Assembly (NCBI RefSeq): GCF_029227915.1
Contig: NC_079882.1
Coordinates: 1,984,001-2,048,000, forward strand
DNA length: 64,000 nucleotides
DNA from: Hydractinia symbiolongicarpus
Taxonomy: Eukaryota > Cnidaria > Hydrozoa > Anthoathecata > Hydractiniidae
Direction: 5' to 3'
Under the pieces are notes generated by a model, which was not told where the DNA came from, did not search any database, and saw only the letters and a program-made list of their open reading frames with translations. The translations under genes were made by a program, and so were the position numbers. Positions 25,388-38,366 of the stretch are shown here, piece after piece (position 1 is the first letter of the stretch; each line of letters starts with the position of its first letter).

Positions 25388-26395
25388 TCATAGCGACGTG
25401 CTTCGCTTAGCGCTATCGATACCACCAGATGAAAAAGACGAATTTGAGAATGCAAAAGACTGAAACACATATATGTCATTTTCAGAATCGGTTGACGGTG
25501 AGTTTCGTCCTTTTTGGTGGATCAATCCTTCCTTTACAGGATCGTTACATTTGCTGTTATTGTAAGGTATTGACGGTAATTGCAAAGGTCGGTGAAAGTG
25601 TTCATCTAAATTGTTTTTTAATGTGTGATCAACAAAATCGTTGTTCATAGTAACGCGTCCTTTGTGGCAAAAATTATTAGTTTTCATATCTCCAATATAA
25701 ACTTCGTGTAGTCGAGATAAATATGTTTTAAGTTTGCTACTTATATTTTTTATGTAATTGCCTCGAACATCAAGTTTTTCTAGATGCCGCAAAGCTAAAA
25801 ATTGTTTGGACAAATAAGTCAAATTGTTGTGACAAAGCTCTAAATTCTTTAGTTTTTCAATCGTGAATAATGCTTGCGGAACATCCCACAAACCATTGCC
25901 GTGGAATTTTAGTTCTTCTAAATGTCTTAAGACCTGGAAACTACATGGCAGAGATTTTATATTATTATAACTTATGTCTAACTTGTTCAGTGACGTAAGA
26001 TGACCAACTGCGTAAGGAAGAGAATCTAGCTCATTGTAACTGACGTCCAAAACTTCCAATTTCATCAACGAACAAATCTGCACGGGAAAATACCGCAGGT
26101 GATTGTGCTGTAAATAGATTTCTCTCAAAGCCGTCATGCTTGCCATGTGATAAGGAAGCGTTTTCAAATAGTTGTTTTGTAGTTTTAGCACCTGAATACC
26201 TTTACTAGTAAACTTTTTTAAATTTGCTCTTCTCAGTTCCTTCATACTCATATCTAAAACTTTCCTTCCATCATAACCTTTTAAAATGGAAAACTTTAAC
26301 TGGGAATTGTAATGGCATTCACTTAAATCCAAACTACGCGCGTACTCATCAACGGAATAATAATCTTTTTGATTATTCGAAGCGATTTGCCCCAT
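25388..26395 (-). CDS. Leucine-rich-repeat protein with N-myristoylation motif
   Basis: A single open exon of 335 codons with ATG at 26395 and TGA at 25388. The N-terminus MGQIASNN fits the MGxxxS consensus for N-myristoyl transferase, suggesting membrane anchoring. After about 65 residues come seven 23-residue repeats of the LxxLxLxxNxLxxLP type (about residues 65-235). Examples are LKLQNNYLKTLP, IYLQHNHLRYFP, LDVSYNELDSLP and LDISYNNIKSLP, as in the intracellular SHOC2/LRRC plant-like class. The last 100 residues are polar and serine-rich with no recognised domain. No signal peptide or transmembrane segment. The intronless form could reflect retroposition or simply a one-exon gene. Role unknown; LRR arrays of this kind bind proteins. 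Confidence 0.85.
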   Translation of the reverse strand: MGQIASNNQKDYYSVDEYARSLDLSECHYNSQLKFSILKGYDGRKVLDMSMKELRRANLKKFTSKGIQVLKLQNNYLKTLPYHMASMTALREIYLQHNHLRYFPVQICSLMKLEVLDVSYNELDSLPYAVGHLTSLNKLDISYNNIKSLPCSFQVLRHLEELKFHGNGLWDVPQALFTIEKLKNLELCHNNLTYLSKQFLALRHLEKLDVRGNYIKNISSKLKTYLSRLHEVYIGDMKTNNFCHKGRVTMNNDFVDHTLKNNLDEHFHRPLQLPSIPYNNSKCNDPVKEGLIHQKGRNSPSTDSENDIYVFQSFAFSNSSFSSGGIDSAKRSTSL

Positions 26396-27001
26396 CTTGA
26401 TAACTTGTTCGGCAAAATATCACTAGTTACATTGTTTATTTATTTTTAACAAATCTTGATTGCACTGTTTAGTGGAGCGTGACGGCAGTCTGTTTAATTT
26501 TTAAGCTTAGGTGAAATAAACATGCGTTTACCGACGAATTCCTGTAAACCAATAACACTCTTTACAACACGCAGGATGTGCCAAAATATGCGTATTCCGA
26601 TGCTATATAGCACTTCTAATTAATTTCCCCTTGAAATCTTGAAATTACTTCTACTGCGTCCTCTTTATCGAAGAATTTTCTTTTGAAGCTCACTCTTTTT
26701 CTCTTTAACTTTCTTTAAGCAAAAGAACACAACGATTTTTTAAGATATATATATTTAGTTTTCTTCAACGCTTTACTTTTTTCAATATGTTCACAAAAAA
26801 CTTATCTCGTATTCACTATTCATTGAAACGCTTGTTAATTTTTTATGAGCTTTTTTACAAGTTCATTGCTTGTTAAAAAACCTTTTTTTCTCACCTTTTC
26901 AATTAATTTGATTTGGTCCAAGCTAATTCTTCTGTTTTGTACTTAGAAAAGAAGAATTAAGCACAAAGTTTATGCTGGGAAACAAAAAAGCGAACACATG
27001 C

Positions 27002-27041
<40 letters not shown>

Positions 27042-28123
27042 GTATGATGCTAATAACAAAAGCTTCTTATCCAAACGAATAAAAAATATTTAAATTTGTC
27101 CCCATTGCTTATCAGTTTTTCATATTTCTATAAATTAAAAAAAAAATGAAATGAAAGAGACTAGAGCCAACAGGACTTCTATGTTTCTTTTTTATAAAAA
27201 GCGGACTTAAACAACATAAGATACACTGTGACAGAAAAATTCCCCTTGGATAATTTCCCCCTACGGACAATATCCAGCCGCTAATTTCAATTATCCACTC
27301 ACCAGTTTATTTTTAGCATTAATAACTGCCCTTTAATAATAACTGGCCCTGGGTAACTTTAACCTAGAACAATTCCTCTTCAATAACAGCTGAACACCCC
27401 CTTCCCTGTCAACTTTTGCTTACCCCCTCTTACCCCTAAAGTGCGGACGTCCTTTATAGGTGAATCCTTTTTTTGCTTTCTTCTTCAGCATTCTAATACT
27501 TTTTTCTGTTCCTTTTTTTAATTATCTATTTAATTTTTCCTAATTTAATTATTATTATTATTATTTTTGTCAAGACATCTCGTTGTTAAATATTCCATTG
27601 CTCCTTACCCTTCCAGCAATTGCATCACTCCCTATTCTTTCTTGTTTGAGGGGAGATTGACTCAAGACTTTTTTATAATTTTTATAAAGTCTTTTAAACT
27701 AGGCAATCACAAATATTATTCGTTGTGAATTATGTAGTGTTTTTCTCTTCAAACTGCTACAAAGTGAAGTTAAACATTGAAAAGAAACGCCTTCTCAAAT
27801 TCTGGACAAACACAGATTTGTACTTTAGCGGGATCTAACAAAACGTTTTATTTACTTTGTCTACAAAATTAAATAAACAGTCTGCTGCTTAAATACTAAA
27901 ACTAATTTTTCATTCTAATTTAAAAAAACTTAACGAATGAACAAACAGAAAACGATATTGCATCTCGCTCTCTCTTTAATGTGTACTTAACAGCTTTGCT
28001 AGTTACGTGTCTCGTCGCTATATCACGTGATATAGTAATAATTGCGCTAAGTAACGCTTGGTTCATTTTTTTACGCAGGAATACTTTTTACGTTCAGTCT
28101 AACTTGAGCGATCCATAGACAAC
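26396..28123. other. Intergenic stretch with (TA)n microsatellite
   Basis: The minus-strand LRR gene and the plus-strand protease gene diverge from here, so both promoters lie in this 1.7 kb. A pure (TA) run spans about 27009-27039. No gene is supported. Confidence 0.55.
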
Positions 28124-31100
28124 ATGTGGCAGTTAAGCTTCTTCTTTTTAGTCGTGCCAGCGCTGGTACAGACTTATGAACCAATGGAAGGCAAGTTTTT
28201 AAGTCGCTTATCTTCTAGTGGCTGATTTGTTTTTAATTACTTATACTTATACCCCTTTAGATCCTAACCTTTTCGAAGGTGACATGATATTATCTCCAGA
28301 TCAACTAGAAGAAATTCGAAATGGTAAAATTAACAGAGCTGTTCCCATGGCAGCAACAAAAACAAATTTGTGGCCAAGAAAAATACCTTTTGATTATCAC
28401 GAGTTAAGTGAGTAGAAAAATGTAATTTTTAAGAACATTAAAAATTAGGAGAGGTGTGACAAATCGATCTCAGTATTTTGTCTGAGGGGAGGGTGGAAAC
28501 GTATTCTACTTCAGCTGGAAAGGTAAATAAAATGACAAATATGATTCGTTAGAAGGGTTGATTTGAATTATATATCGCTTCTTTTGACTAAACTTATTGT
28601 TACTTAAAAGTTTATCATATTGTTTCTGTTTAAGAAATTGCGACTTTTTTTTTCCGCTTTACAGTTTTGTTAATAAAACTTTTTATTTGTTTATTTATTT
28701 ATTTATAATTTAACTTAATTCTATTTTATATTGCTGACGTTTTTAGAATGGACATCCGGTCGAGCATCAATCGATACAGCCTTCAAAGCGTTTGAAAAAC
28801 ACACTTGTTTACGTTTTGTAAGAAGAACCACCGAAAAGGGCTACCTAAAGTTTTACAACAACGGGTGAGTGTTAAACTCGACACAGTAACCCCTGGTACC
28901 TCGAAACTTTAAGAGACCAAAGGAAACAAGAATAGGCAAGACAAGTGAAAGTCAAGTATATACAATGACATGTATATCGTCTTTCCAGTCCGCGATATTA
29001 TCCTTTTTATTTAATTGAAAACTCTTATCATCGTGTCTGTATATATATTAACAAACAGCGGATAATCTTTTGGTTTTCACCGTTGCCAGCTTTCAGACTA
29101 AAAGTCTTCCAACTAATAACCAATTAACATCGTCGGCAAGTAATTTTAAATAGGCGTTTATCTTTTCCAGGGTATTGGAATTCATTTCCGTTTTTGCATG
29201 AAAAAACTAAAAGCTATGAACTGCTCTGTAGAGTATAATCGCATACCACATGCCGTTCAGATAAAATGACAGCTTCAGTCGCGAAAATTTTGATGTATCC
29301 TTACCTTGTTTTGAATTGAGTATCATTTTGGTCAGAAATATATTTAAGCTATATTTAACCAAACAACATCTTCTTCAGCAAAACATCGCTCCAACTGGCA
29401 ACGTGTCATCAGAAATTTTCTTTATTTTTTTTGTCCTTATAAAAACGTGCTTAGAAAGGGAGTTGGGATTGTCTAATTTTCTAAATTTCTAATTTTATCA
29501 TTTTAGCTGCTCGACGCAAGTTGGATATACACAAGGGCCAAGAAGAGTAAATCTTGGAAAAGAATGCTGGGAAAATCATATAGCAACGCATGAAATAATG
29601 CATGCTTTAGGTAAAACAAGAACTTCGATTACTTTTCTTCACAATATTTTTTTATATGCTTAGAAAAACACATTACACAAAAACTAAAATGAAAAAAAAA
29701 TTAAAATATTTTTTTCTACTTTTGTTGAATAAATGGGAACGACATCCTTTAACAAAAAATTTAAAAAAGTAGTTTAATTAAACATAAACAAATCAATTTT
29801 TTACTCTTGAGCATCTTGCATTTGTCAGCTTTTTGGAATAAGAATAAGGACTTTCAGTTTAAAATGAGTTCCTGAAAGATTTACTACTGTCTGATTAGAC
29901 ATTGCCAGCAAAAAACAACATTCTTCACCGGTTTTAATTTCAGGTTTTTATCATGAACAAAGTAGGCCTGACCGAGATCAATTCGTGAAAATTAGATACG
30001 AAAATATCCTAAAAGGTACTGTACAGTTATTAGTCACCTCTACGTATTATTTTTTAAGCTGACCTAAGATAGTACACTTTCTGTAAAGGTTCTATAAAAT
30101 GTTAATTTTATAAATTCCTTAAGGACTTGAACGACAATTTGAAAAAAGGGGTAGTAATGTGATCGACTCACTTGGTGTTCCATACGACTATAAATCTATC
30201 ATGCACTACAGAAAAACTGCCTTTTCAAAAAATCGAGGAATAACTGTCGAAACTTTGGACCCTACCAAACAAGACGTCATTGGCGAACAAAAAGCGTTAA
30301 GCAAGTCAGACATCAAGCAAATCAATTTACTTTATAAATGCAATGGTAAGATTCAAATGTTTTCTCGTCCAGAATCTTGTCATGACATTTCGGGAATTAC
30401 CTACATGGCAAAATTATTTGCGATGACGTTAGTCCAATTTAATTTTCTTGATTTTTTATTCTATTTTTTCTTTTAAATACACAACATTCCATAAATTTAC
30501 GAAGGTTCTACATATTTGTGTCCTCTTATAAAAGTAATGTTCCGATTCGCAAAACTTAATCCACTCAGAGTTCATTAAAAATTTAACTCCCAATTTAGCA
30601 GACATTACTGAGGGCAAATGTTTTTCATTTTTAATCTTTTCTTTACGTATTATGGTTTAGAACCTGAAGTGACACCCTCTCCATCACAAAAGCCAACACC
30701 AGGTAGGCTTTACTCAATATGTAGGCAAAAAACATCCTCGCGACTTAAATTAATGGCATTTTCCAAAAAAAAAGGAAAAAAGATTGAAAATTTTCATTAA
30801 TCTTCAATCTTGAAAATGTTTGAGCAATTCGCAAACTTTTTATCTTGACTTCTGAATAGACATTTAATAAAACCATTAAAAATAATCTTAGTCTTAATAT
30901 AACGCTATCTATAGATTCCCAATGCACTGATGTTTATGACAGGTGTAATAGTCACAAACATAAATGCTCGTCCCCAAAAGATGACACATGGTTCAAATGG
31001 GTAGCCGAGAACTGTAAACGAACATGTGGATTCTGCTCAGGTTGTAAAATCATTCTTTATATTTTTTTCATTTTTTATTTTTCGTAGTGTATTGTGTTAA

Positions 31101-34100
31101 TATCTTTGTCGGCATGTTTTTTGCAGCGTCACCTCAATCAATCGAAAAGCTTGGTGACAATTCAGGTATACCTGTGGCCTTTATTTATTTTCTTCGTGCT
31201 GTACGTGTGCTGAGACAGGCTGCAGGTCCATTTCATCATACTTGTTGTTACAACTTTAATCAATTACCTCAATCGAGGTTTAACGTTTACATGATTACTG
31301 ATGTCAACGCAACGCAATCTATAATTTTCATTTCTTTTAGGTCCTCCTTCTCCTCAAGACACTATCCAAGCTGGTAGTTCAGGTAAAAATCGACTCATAA
31401 GTAAGCTATTAAGTAGCCCTTCCACAGGGGTATCTTAAAGTTGATAACCATACTTCGTATTGCAGAAACGAGGAAACTGTTTATAATCTCAAAAGTGATT
31501 TATTTTTCCTTTATTTAATATTTTTGGCTTATACTGCTTGATCTGGGATATTTCAAGCTTTGATCAAAGGGCAAATTTCTATGTTCGCTTAAAACCTTTT
31601 ACTTTAGGTCTGTGTCAACTTTTTTTCTTAATTAATTCTTGATTATTATTTTCGAAGAGGTTCTTTCTGACAGTTATTGTCTTACATATTTCATTTTAGA
31701 ATGTAAAGACAAGCTTGTCAATTGTGATGCATTTTCCAAATACTGTTTGTCGTCAGAGAGCTCTTGGAAAAATTTTCTAAAAACAAATTGTCCCCAAACA
31801 TGTGGATATTGCGGTAACTATATTAGTATAAGAAAAAAATAATGAATTAGCCAGTATATTTTTAATATTTTATTCTTTTTGCTTTGTAGGACCAGTTACA
31901 AAAACAACAGCAAATCCTAGTATGTCTCATTTTTTTTTTATCTTTTTAAAACTACTTAGGCTTATATGTATAAGCCTAAGGCAATTTATAGAATCGTGTT
32001 CTAACTAACAACAGAGTAATATGGTAATATTCGCTAAGTAGTAATTTTCATAGATTCTGACACGGTTATTTGTTTCTATCCAGTCAGTCAGTGTGAGAGC
32101 TTATGTATTTAGGTGTCGACATATCACTTAAGTAGTCATAGCGTAAAGCTGATATGTTCGCGTTAAATGCACCAGAATCTCGTTTGTGTAACGTTCGTTA
32201 ATACAATGACATTGTGAATAGCAGCAGAAAATTTTTTCTATACTTATTAACCAACTTTTCACTAAAACATCACCCACAAATTTATATTAATCAAACTGCT
32301 ATATTCTCTTCAGATTGCTACGATCTTGCAGACTGCACAGGTTACGTTGCCAGAGGATATTGTAGTCCGAAAGCCATTCCACATTTCCATCGATACATGA
32401 AGAAAAATTGCATCAAGAGCTGTGGATGGTGCGGTAGGTTTTTTTTTTATTTTCTTACAACTTTAGCAAATTAAAGTGGTATTAATAATTTAACGGGTCT
32501 TAAACCAGCCAATTTTATTATACTGAAATGCTTTCGCATATTTTGAAAATAAAAACTTTACCCACAATTTTATTAGTCGTAACGCAAGGTATATTTTTAC
32601 GTTCTAGTGAAGGCCACAGCTCTTCCACCAGTTGGAACTGTTCCTCCATGGCGTAAGTATTAAAACTGTTTTTCTTTTGTTAGAAAACAAAATGTACCTA
32701 CATTGACTATTGTTTTTTTTTTAACAGCAAAAGAGTGCGGAGTACCATCTTTTCAAACATCAAAGGTAATTGGAGGCGTGGATGCAAAGCCAGGGGCATG
32801 GCCATGGCAGGCTCGATTATACAAAACAAACACTAAAACATCATATTGTGGTGCCTCGCTTATTTCAACTAATTGGTTAGTAACTGCTGCACATTGTGTC
32901 AAAGGAAAGTCTGCATTGGAGATAACGGTTCACCTTGGTAAGTAAAAATAGGATACTTATATGATCGAGATGACAGAAGCACCAATTTTTGGGCGAGTAA
33001 TCCTTGCCTTTCTCAAATTCTTAGTTCGTAAACACAAAACTTTATAAGGTTGCTATAACTCCAACATAGAGAATCCATGATATGTACACAGTTAATAAAC
33101 TAGACTGGCTGTAGTGACAAGTCCAAGTTAGGTAAAGGGAAGTTTTTGCGTGTTTCCTATAACAAAATTAAATAGCACCTTTTTTGTTGTTTCAATTTTT
33201 CTTTCAACCGATATAATGTAACAACAAAACAGAAAAGTTCCAATAAGTTCCAAAAAAAATATCATTTCTCTCTTTAATTTTGCAAACACAGATTTAAAGT
33301 ATAGCTTAGTATTAATCAGTGTTGTAGTAATCAAAAGAATATACTGATTATTAAAAAATAGATATTAGACCCTATGTTTTTTTAGGCGTCCACAGTTTAG
33401 CTAAGAATGAAAAATCTCTTCAAAAGATACCAGTACGACAAGTTATCATTCATCATTCCTACGGAAGGCCATCCAGAATGAATAATGATATCGCTCTCCT
33501 GCAACTTGTTAGACCAGCTATTTTGAATGATCGAGTCAAGTCAGTTTGTTTACCGAAACAGGATGATTCTGTAAAAGTCGGGACTAAATGTTACATAACA
33601 GGTAATGTTTGAGGTATTATAAGTCTATGAACATAGAAGTAAATTGCATCCATAAAAATAAACTTCCAGGTTAAGATTTCCCTTTTTTATGACCGCAGCT
33701 ACATTTGTACTTCGACACAATGCCTAATCATCATCACACTAAAAATGGCAGTTTTGTATTTTTATTGGTTCTTGAACAGATCTTAGTTAGCTGAAGGTTG
33801 GAACTTTACTCGTTTCAAACTCTCACGTCTATCCACAAATACTGACCGCTGGTAGCTTTGGCGAAGCCTTAATTAGCAGCAGCCGTTGCGCTTTTACAAT
33901 GCGTTTCAAAATTTCTTATTTATATTCTACCGTTTAAACACCAAGCATATACATTTATCATATATTTAAGATCCCGTTTTTTTATGTTTTTCCATGTTGC
34001 AATTTTGTGAAGGTACTCCAATTGAAATTTTTTATCTTACTTGTTAGGTTGGGGAAAAACAAAGCACCCTGGTACAGGCTCGATCATTCTGCAACAATCC

Positions 34101-34738
34101 GACTTAGACATTGTTGACAACGGTATATGCCACGCATTGAATTATGGGAATTATAGGATTCGAGTGACAAAAGGAATGGTTTGTGCTGGGTTGGGAAAAG
34201 GCACTGTAAGATATTTTTCTACAATAGAGAAATAAACCCTAAATAAAAAAGTTTCCTTAAAGGTTCTAGTTATGTGAGCATACAACCCAATTCTATACAA
34301 AATCTCTCGTAAAAACATATATTCTGTCATTTGCTATCCCATAAAAATAGCAGATTCCTTCCTTCGTTTTTTTTAAAACCTTCTATTCATTACTTATCGT
34401 CATTTCTTAATAGCAATCTCAACAACAAGATATCTTATAATATCATCTTATAGGTCCAGAAGACAAAATAAGTTAAAGCCTTCGATAAACCACCAACATA
34501 ATTCACCAAACTTTTGTGTGCCTAGACTATTACACCAACACTTTTTCTGCTTTTTCAGATACAAGGTGGTTGTCATGGAGATTCTGGTGGTCCATTAGTG
34601 TGCAAACAAAACGGTAAATTTGTTTTGCATGGTGATGTGAGTTGGGGAAGTCATACTTGTGATACTTCGAAAGGATATACAGTGTTCGGAAGAGTCAGTC
34701 ATTACAGAACATGGATGGATCAATATATTTACACTTAA
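28124..34738 (+). CDS. Astacin metalloprotease - 3x ShK - trypsin-like serine protease fusion (copy 1)
   Basis: Exons: 28124-28190, 28261-28407, 28747-28864, 29507-29610, 29944-30015, 30124-30345, 30661-30702, 30915-31040, 31127-31165, 31341-31382, 31700-31813, 31890-31919, 32314-32433, 32608-32652, 32728-32937, 33386-33601, 34048-34205, 34559-34738; 2,052 nt, 683 residues. A hydrophobic signal peptide precedes the propeptide with FEGD (Asp30, the astacin aspartate switch). The zinc site is HEIMHALGFYHEQSR (His139, Glu140, His143, His149) and the Met-turn is SIMHY (Met196, Tyr198). Three six-cysteine ShK domains lie at about 258-299, 327-364 and 375-414, each on its own phase 1-1 exon. The S1 domain has activation site SK|VIGG (442/443) and triad TAAHC His485, NNDIAL Asp534, GDSGGP Ser633. 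The position equivalent to trypsin 189 is Gly. No stop or new start codon separates the two protease parts. Likely a secreted zymogen. The first intron is GC-AG. Two separate genes remain possible without transcript data. Confidence 0.85.
28191..28260 (+). other. GC-AG first intron of protease copy 1
   Basis: Exon 1 ends GGAAG and the intron begins GCAAGT, the strict extended consensus of GC-AG introns; it ends CCCTTTAG. No GT donor nearby keeps the frame. The matching exon of copy 2 ends with the same GGAAG at 50510, followed by a normal GTAAAG donor, supporting the position. Confidence 0.8.
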
Positions 34739-35107
34739 AACAATGTTAAATTATTGAAAAATAATTATGCATCAGTTTAAAATTTTCTTTTTTCATTTTA
34801 TTGTTTTTGGGACTACAAAATTAGAGTTGCATTTGGGCTAAGTTCCTTGATATGTTAGCTGTTTCAGGAGTTGGGTTGACAAAAACTACGCATTCTTAGA
34901 AACCAGCGTGCACATAAGAAAACCATTGAAAGCCCTTTTTGGTATGTGTATGGTATATGTCTGGTGAATCGAACACACATAAGGAAATTTAATCGAAGTA
35001 TCAAATCTTAATGCACTAGTAAACATATTTTTTGGTACAAAAAATCCTCAGGAACCTGTTATTCCTAAAATTGATAAATGAGTGTTTTTCTAATACAAGG
35101 GCCTTTC
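34739..35107. other. 3' flank of protease copy 1
   Basis: No gene is seen. Probably the 3' UTR of copy 1 followed by the intergenic spacer up to the tandem repeat at 35108. Confidence 0.5.
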
Positions 35108-35365
35108 TAACATGTACCTTCCTACCATGTACCTCCTTAACAAGTACCTCCTTAGGATATACCTCCCTAACATATACCTCCCTAATATTTACCTTCCCAA
35201 CATGTACCTCCGCAATATGTACTTCCCTAACATATACCTCCCTATTTTTTACCGTTCTAACATGTACCCCCTAACATTTACCCGCCTAACATGTACCTCC
35301 CTAACATATACCTCCCTAACATATACCTCCCTAATTTTTACCTTCCTGACATGTACCCCCCTAAC
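35108..35365 (+). repeat. 15-bp tandem repeat next to the LINE
   Basis: About 17 degenerate copies of CTAACATGTACCTCC. The 15-bp period keeps one frame open and creates an artificial five-residue protein repeat (NMYLP type) at the start of the retrotransposon frame. Several units contain ATG in ACATGTACC. Confidence 0.85.
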
Positions 35366-38300
35366 TGAAATTTGCGAACAAAGTCATAACAACTCTGAGC
35401 CAGCACAGTGTTTTGCAAGTTCCAATTCTATTCCCTGCGAGTTAAACGCTCATACGAGATTAAATAACTTGCGCATTAAAAACCTTCATAGAGTAGCTAT
35501 TGGGCATATAAATATCAACTCAATAAGAAACAAATTTGAGATGCTTTCTGCGACTGTAGATGGTAATCTTGACATTTTGATGGTCTCAGAGTCTAAAATC
35601 GACAACTCTTTTCCCACAGCACAATTTTTTATCAATGGCTATACCAAACCATACAGGCTAGACCGAGACTGTTTCGGTGGCGGTATTCTGCTGTATGTAC
35701 GGCAAGATATTCCATCCCGACCCATTACCTGTAAATTTCAAAACCATGCAGAATACTTATTAGTGGAAATAAATCTGCGGAAACAAAAGTGGCTCTTCTG
35801 TTGCGTATGCAACCCTCATAAACAAAATTTGAAAAAACATTTGCAATATATTGAAGAGGAACTTCCTAAACATTCTGCTACTTATGACAATCTTCTTGTG
35901 ATCGGTGATTTCAATGCTGAACCAAGCGAAATTCCACTTTCTGATTTTGCAAAAATGTATGGTTTGCATAACCTTGTAAAAGAGCCTACTTGTTTTAAAA
36001 GCCAATGCAACCCAACTTGCATCGACTTGATCCTTACTAACAAATCATCAAGCTTTCAACACGCTAATGTTGTGGAAACAGGCTTATCTGACTTCCACAA
36101 GATGACTGTGACTTTTATGAAAACTAAATTTAAAAAGGGTAAACCGAACATACAACAATATAGGGACTACAAAAAATTTGACCGTGAAACTTTCCGGGGG
36201 GACCTTTTTAAATCGTTAAATGAAACCGATTTCTTAGGTATTGATCTTGAAGCATCTTTGAACAAAGTCATGAACACTCTTAATATACATGCTCCAAAGA
36301 AAACGAAATATTTGAGAACCAACCAAGCACCTTTTATGAATAAAGAGTTAAATAAGGCAATAATGACTAGATCTAGACTAAGAAATAAATTCTTAAAAAA
36401 CAAAAGCGATGAAAATGAAACTGCTTTTAAAAAGCAAAGAAATAAATGTGTCAAACTAGTACAAAAAAGTAAAGAAACCTACTATAACAATTTAGAGATT
36501 AAAAGTGTTACAGATAATAAAAAATTCTGGAACACAGTTAAACCTTGATTTACTGAGAAAGTCAAAAACAAAGAGCTGATAACATTAGTCGAAAATGGAA
36601 AAACTATCACTGATGACCTTGAAATAGCATCGATTTTCAATGATTATTTTTGCAACCTTGTTCCCAATCTTAGAATCAAGCTAAATGAAAATCCACAAAA
36701 TGATAATATTTTTAATGATAAATCTATTGAGACCTCGTTATCGAAATTTGCTAATCATCCAAGTGTTGTCAAAATCAAACAGTTTTATGGCGAGTCTGGT
36801 AAAAAGGTGTCTTTTAGACGAGTCAGCCTATCTGATGTTACCAAAAAAATTAAAGATTTGGATAAAAATAAAACTACACAGCAGTCTGACATTCCAACGA
36901 AAATAATACAGGAAAATTCTGACATTTTTGGAAATGTTTTGTGCAATAGCATAAATTATAACATCGACCAATCCAATTTTCCAAAACGCCTTAAGAACGC
37001 AGACGTCATTCCAGTTTTCAAAAAGGAGGACCGTATGGACAAGTGTAACTACCGCCCGGTCAGTATACTGCCTAATATCTCTAAGATATTCGAAAAATGC
37101 TTATACGAACAAATTGAAGCATTTTTTCAACCTATTTTTAACAAGCAGCAGCGTGGTTTTCGGAGAGGTTTTAGTACGCAGCAATGCCTTATAGCAATGA
37201 TCGAAAAATGTAAAAAAAGCCTAGATAATAAAGGATCTTACGCAGCGTTATTGACAGACTTGTCTAAAGCTTTTGACTGTATAAATCACGATTTACTTAT
37301 TGCTAAATTGCACGCTTATGGGTTTGACAAGGATGCTTTGAGATTAATACATAGCTATTTCACTGGCCGGAAACAAAGAGTTAAAATGAACAACTCATTT
37401 AGTACGTTACTGGACATCTTATTTGGTGTGCCACAAGGGTCTATTTTAGGCCCACTACTCTTCAACGTTTTCCTGATAGATTTATTTCTGATAACGATTA
37501 AAACTGATATAGCTAGCTACGCAGATGACAACACCCCATATACGTATGGGTCTGATAAAAATCAAGTTGTAGAAGACCTTGAAAAAACAGCAAAAAGAAT
37601 GTTTATATGGTTTGCTGAAAACGGTATGAAAGCCAATGAAGCAAAGAGCCATCTTCTTTCTAGCTTACCACTTGATACAAAAGCTGTCGTTGGAGACACG
37701 TACATTGAAAACAGTGACCAACAGAAACTGTTAGGGATAAAAATTGATCGGAAATTAAAATTTGATTTGCATGTAACGGACTTATGTCAAAAAACCAGCC
37801 AAAAACTACATGCGTTAGCGCGTGTTGCACCTTACATGGATACTCAAAAAAGAAGAGTTATTATGAAGGCTTTTGTTACCTCTCAATTCAGTTACTGTCC
37901 TTTGATATGGATGTTCCACAATAGAACACTGAATAACAGAATTAATAATCTGCATGTAAGAGCACTTCGAATAATCTATTGTGACCATACATCAACATTT
38001 AAGGAACTGTTACATAGAGATAAATCAAAAACGATACACGAAAAAAATCTTGAAACACTAGCTATAGAAATATATAAAGCTAAAAACAAACTCTCACCTG
38101 ATATAATAAGTGATATTTTTCTGTTCCGTAGTAGCACTTATAACTTGAGAAATGAAAGAGAACTTTGCTATCGCACAGCAAAAACGTCTACTTATGGCAC
38201 TGAAACTATCTCAAACTTCGCGCCAAAATTGTGGCAGATGATACCATCAAATATAAAAACATCTGAAACGTTACAAGAGTTTAAGTCAAAAATTAAGAAA

Positions 38301-38366
38301 TGGAATCCAGAAAGTTGCCCTTGTAGGTTGTGCAAACCGTATATTAATGGATTAGGTTTTATTTGA
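35366..38366 (+). mobile_element. LINE retrotransposon (CR1/Jockey-like ORF2), one in-frame stop
   Basis: One reading frame runs from the tandem repeat to a TGA at 36546-36548 and continues in the same frame to 38366. The first part is an APE-type endonuclease (GHININSIRNKFE, SESKID, IGDFNAEP, TGLSDFHKM). The second is a reverse transcriptase: NYRPVSILPNISKIFEK, TDLSKAFDCINHDLL, FGVPQGSILGPLLF and the catalytic SYADDN. A C-terminal cysteine/histidine region ends CPCRLCKPY. The only lesion in roughly 1,000 codons is the single TGA in KP*FTEK. ORF1 is missing, so the copy is probably 5'-truncated. The 3' UTR may reach an (AAT) run at about 38656-38672. It belongs to a LINE family common in marine invertebrates; finer clade assignment is not possible by eye. 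It is in the same orientation as the proteases, between the two copies. Confidence 0.9.

Noticed and set aside
35112-35365. N-terminal extension of the LINE protein (NMYLP repeats)
   Set aside because: Encoded by a 15-bp tandem repeat that stays open by chance of its period; not part of the endonuclease.
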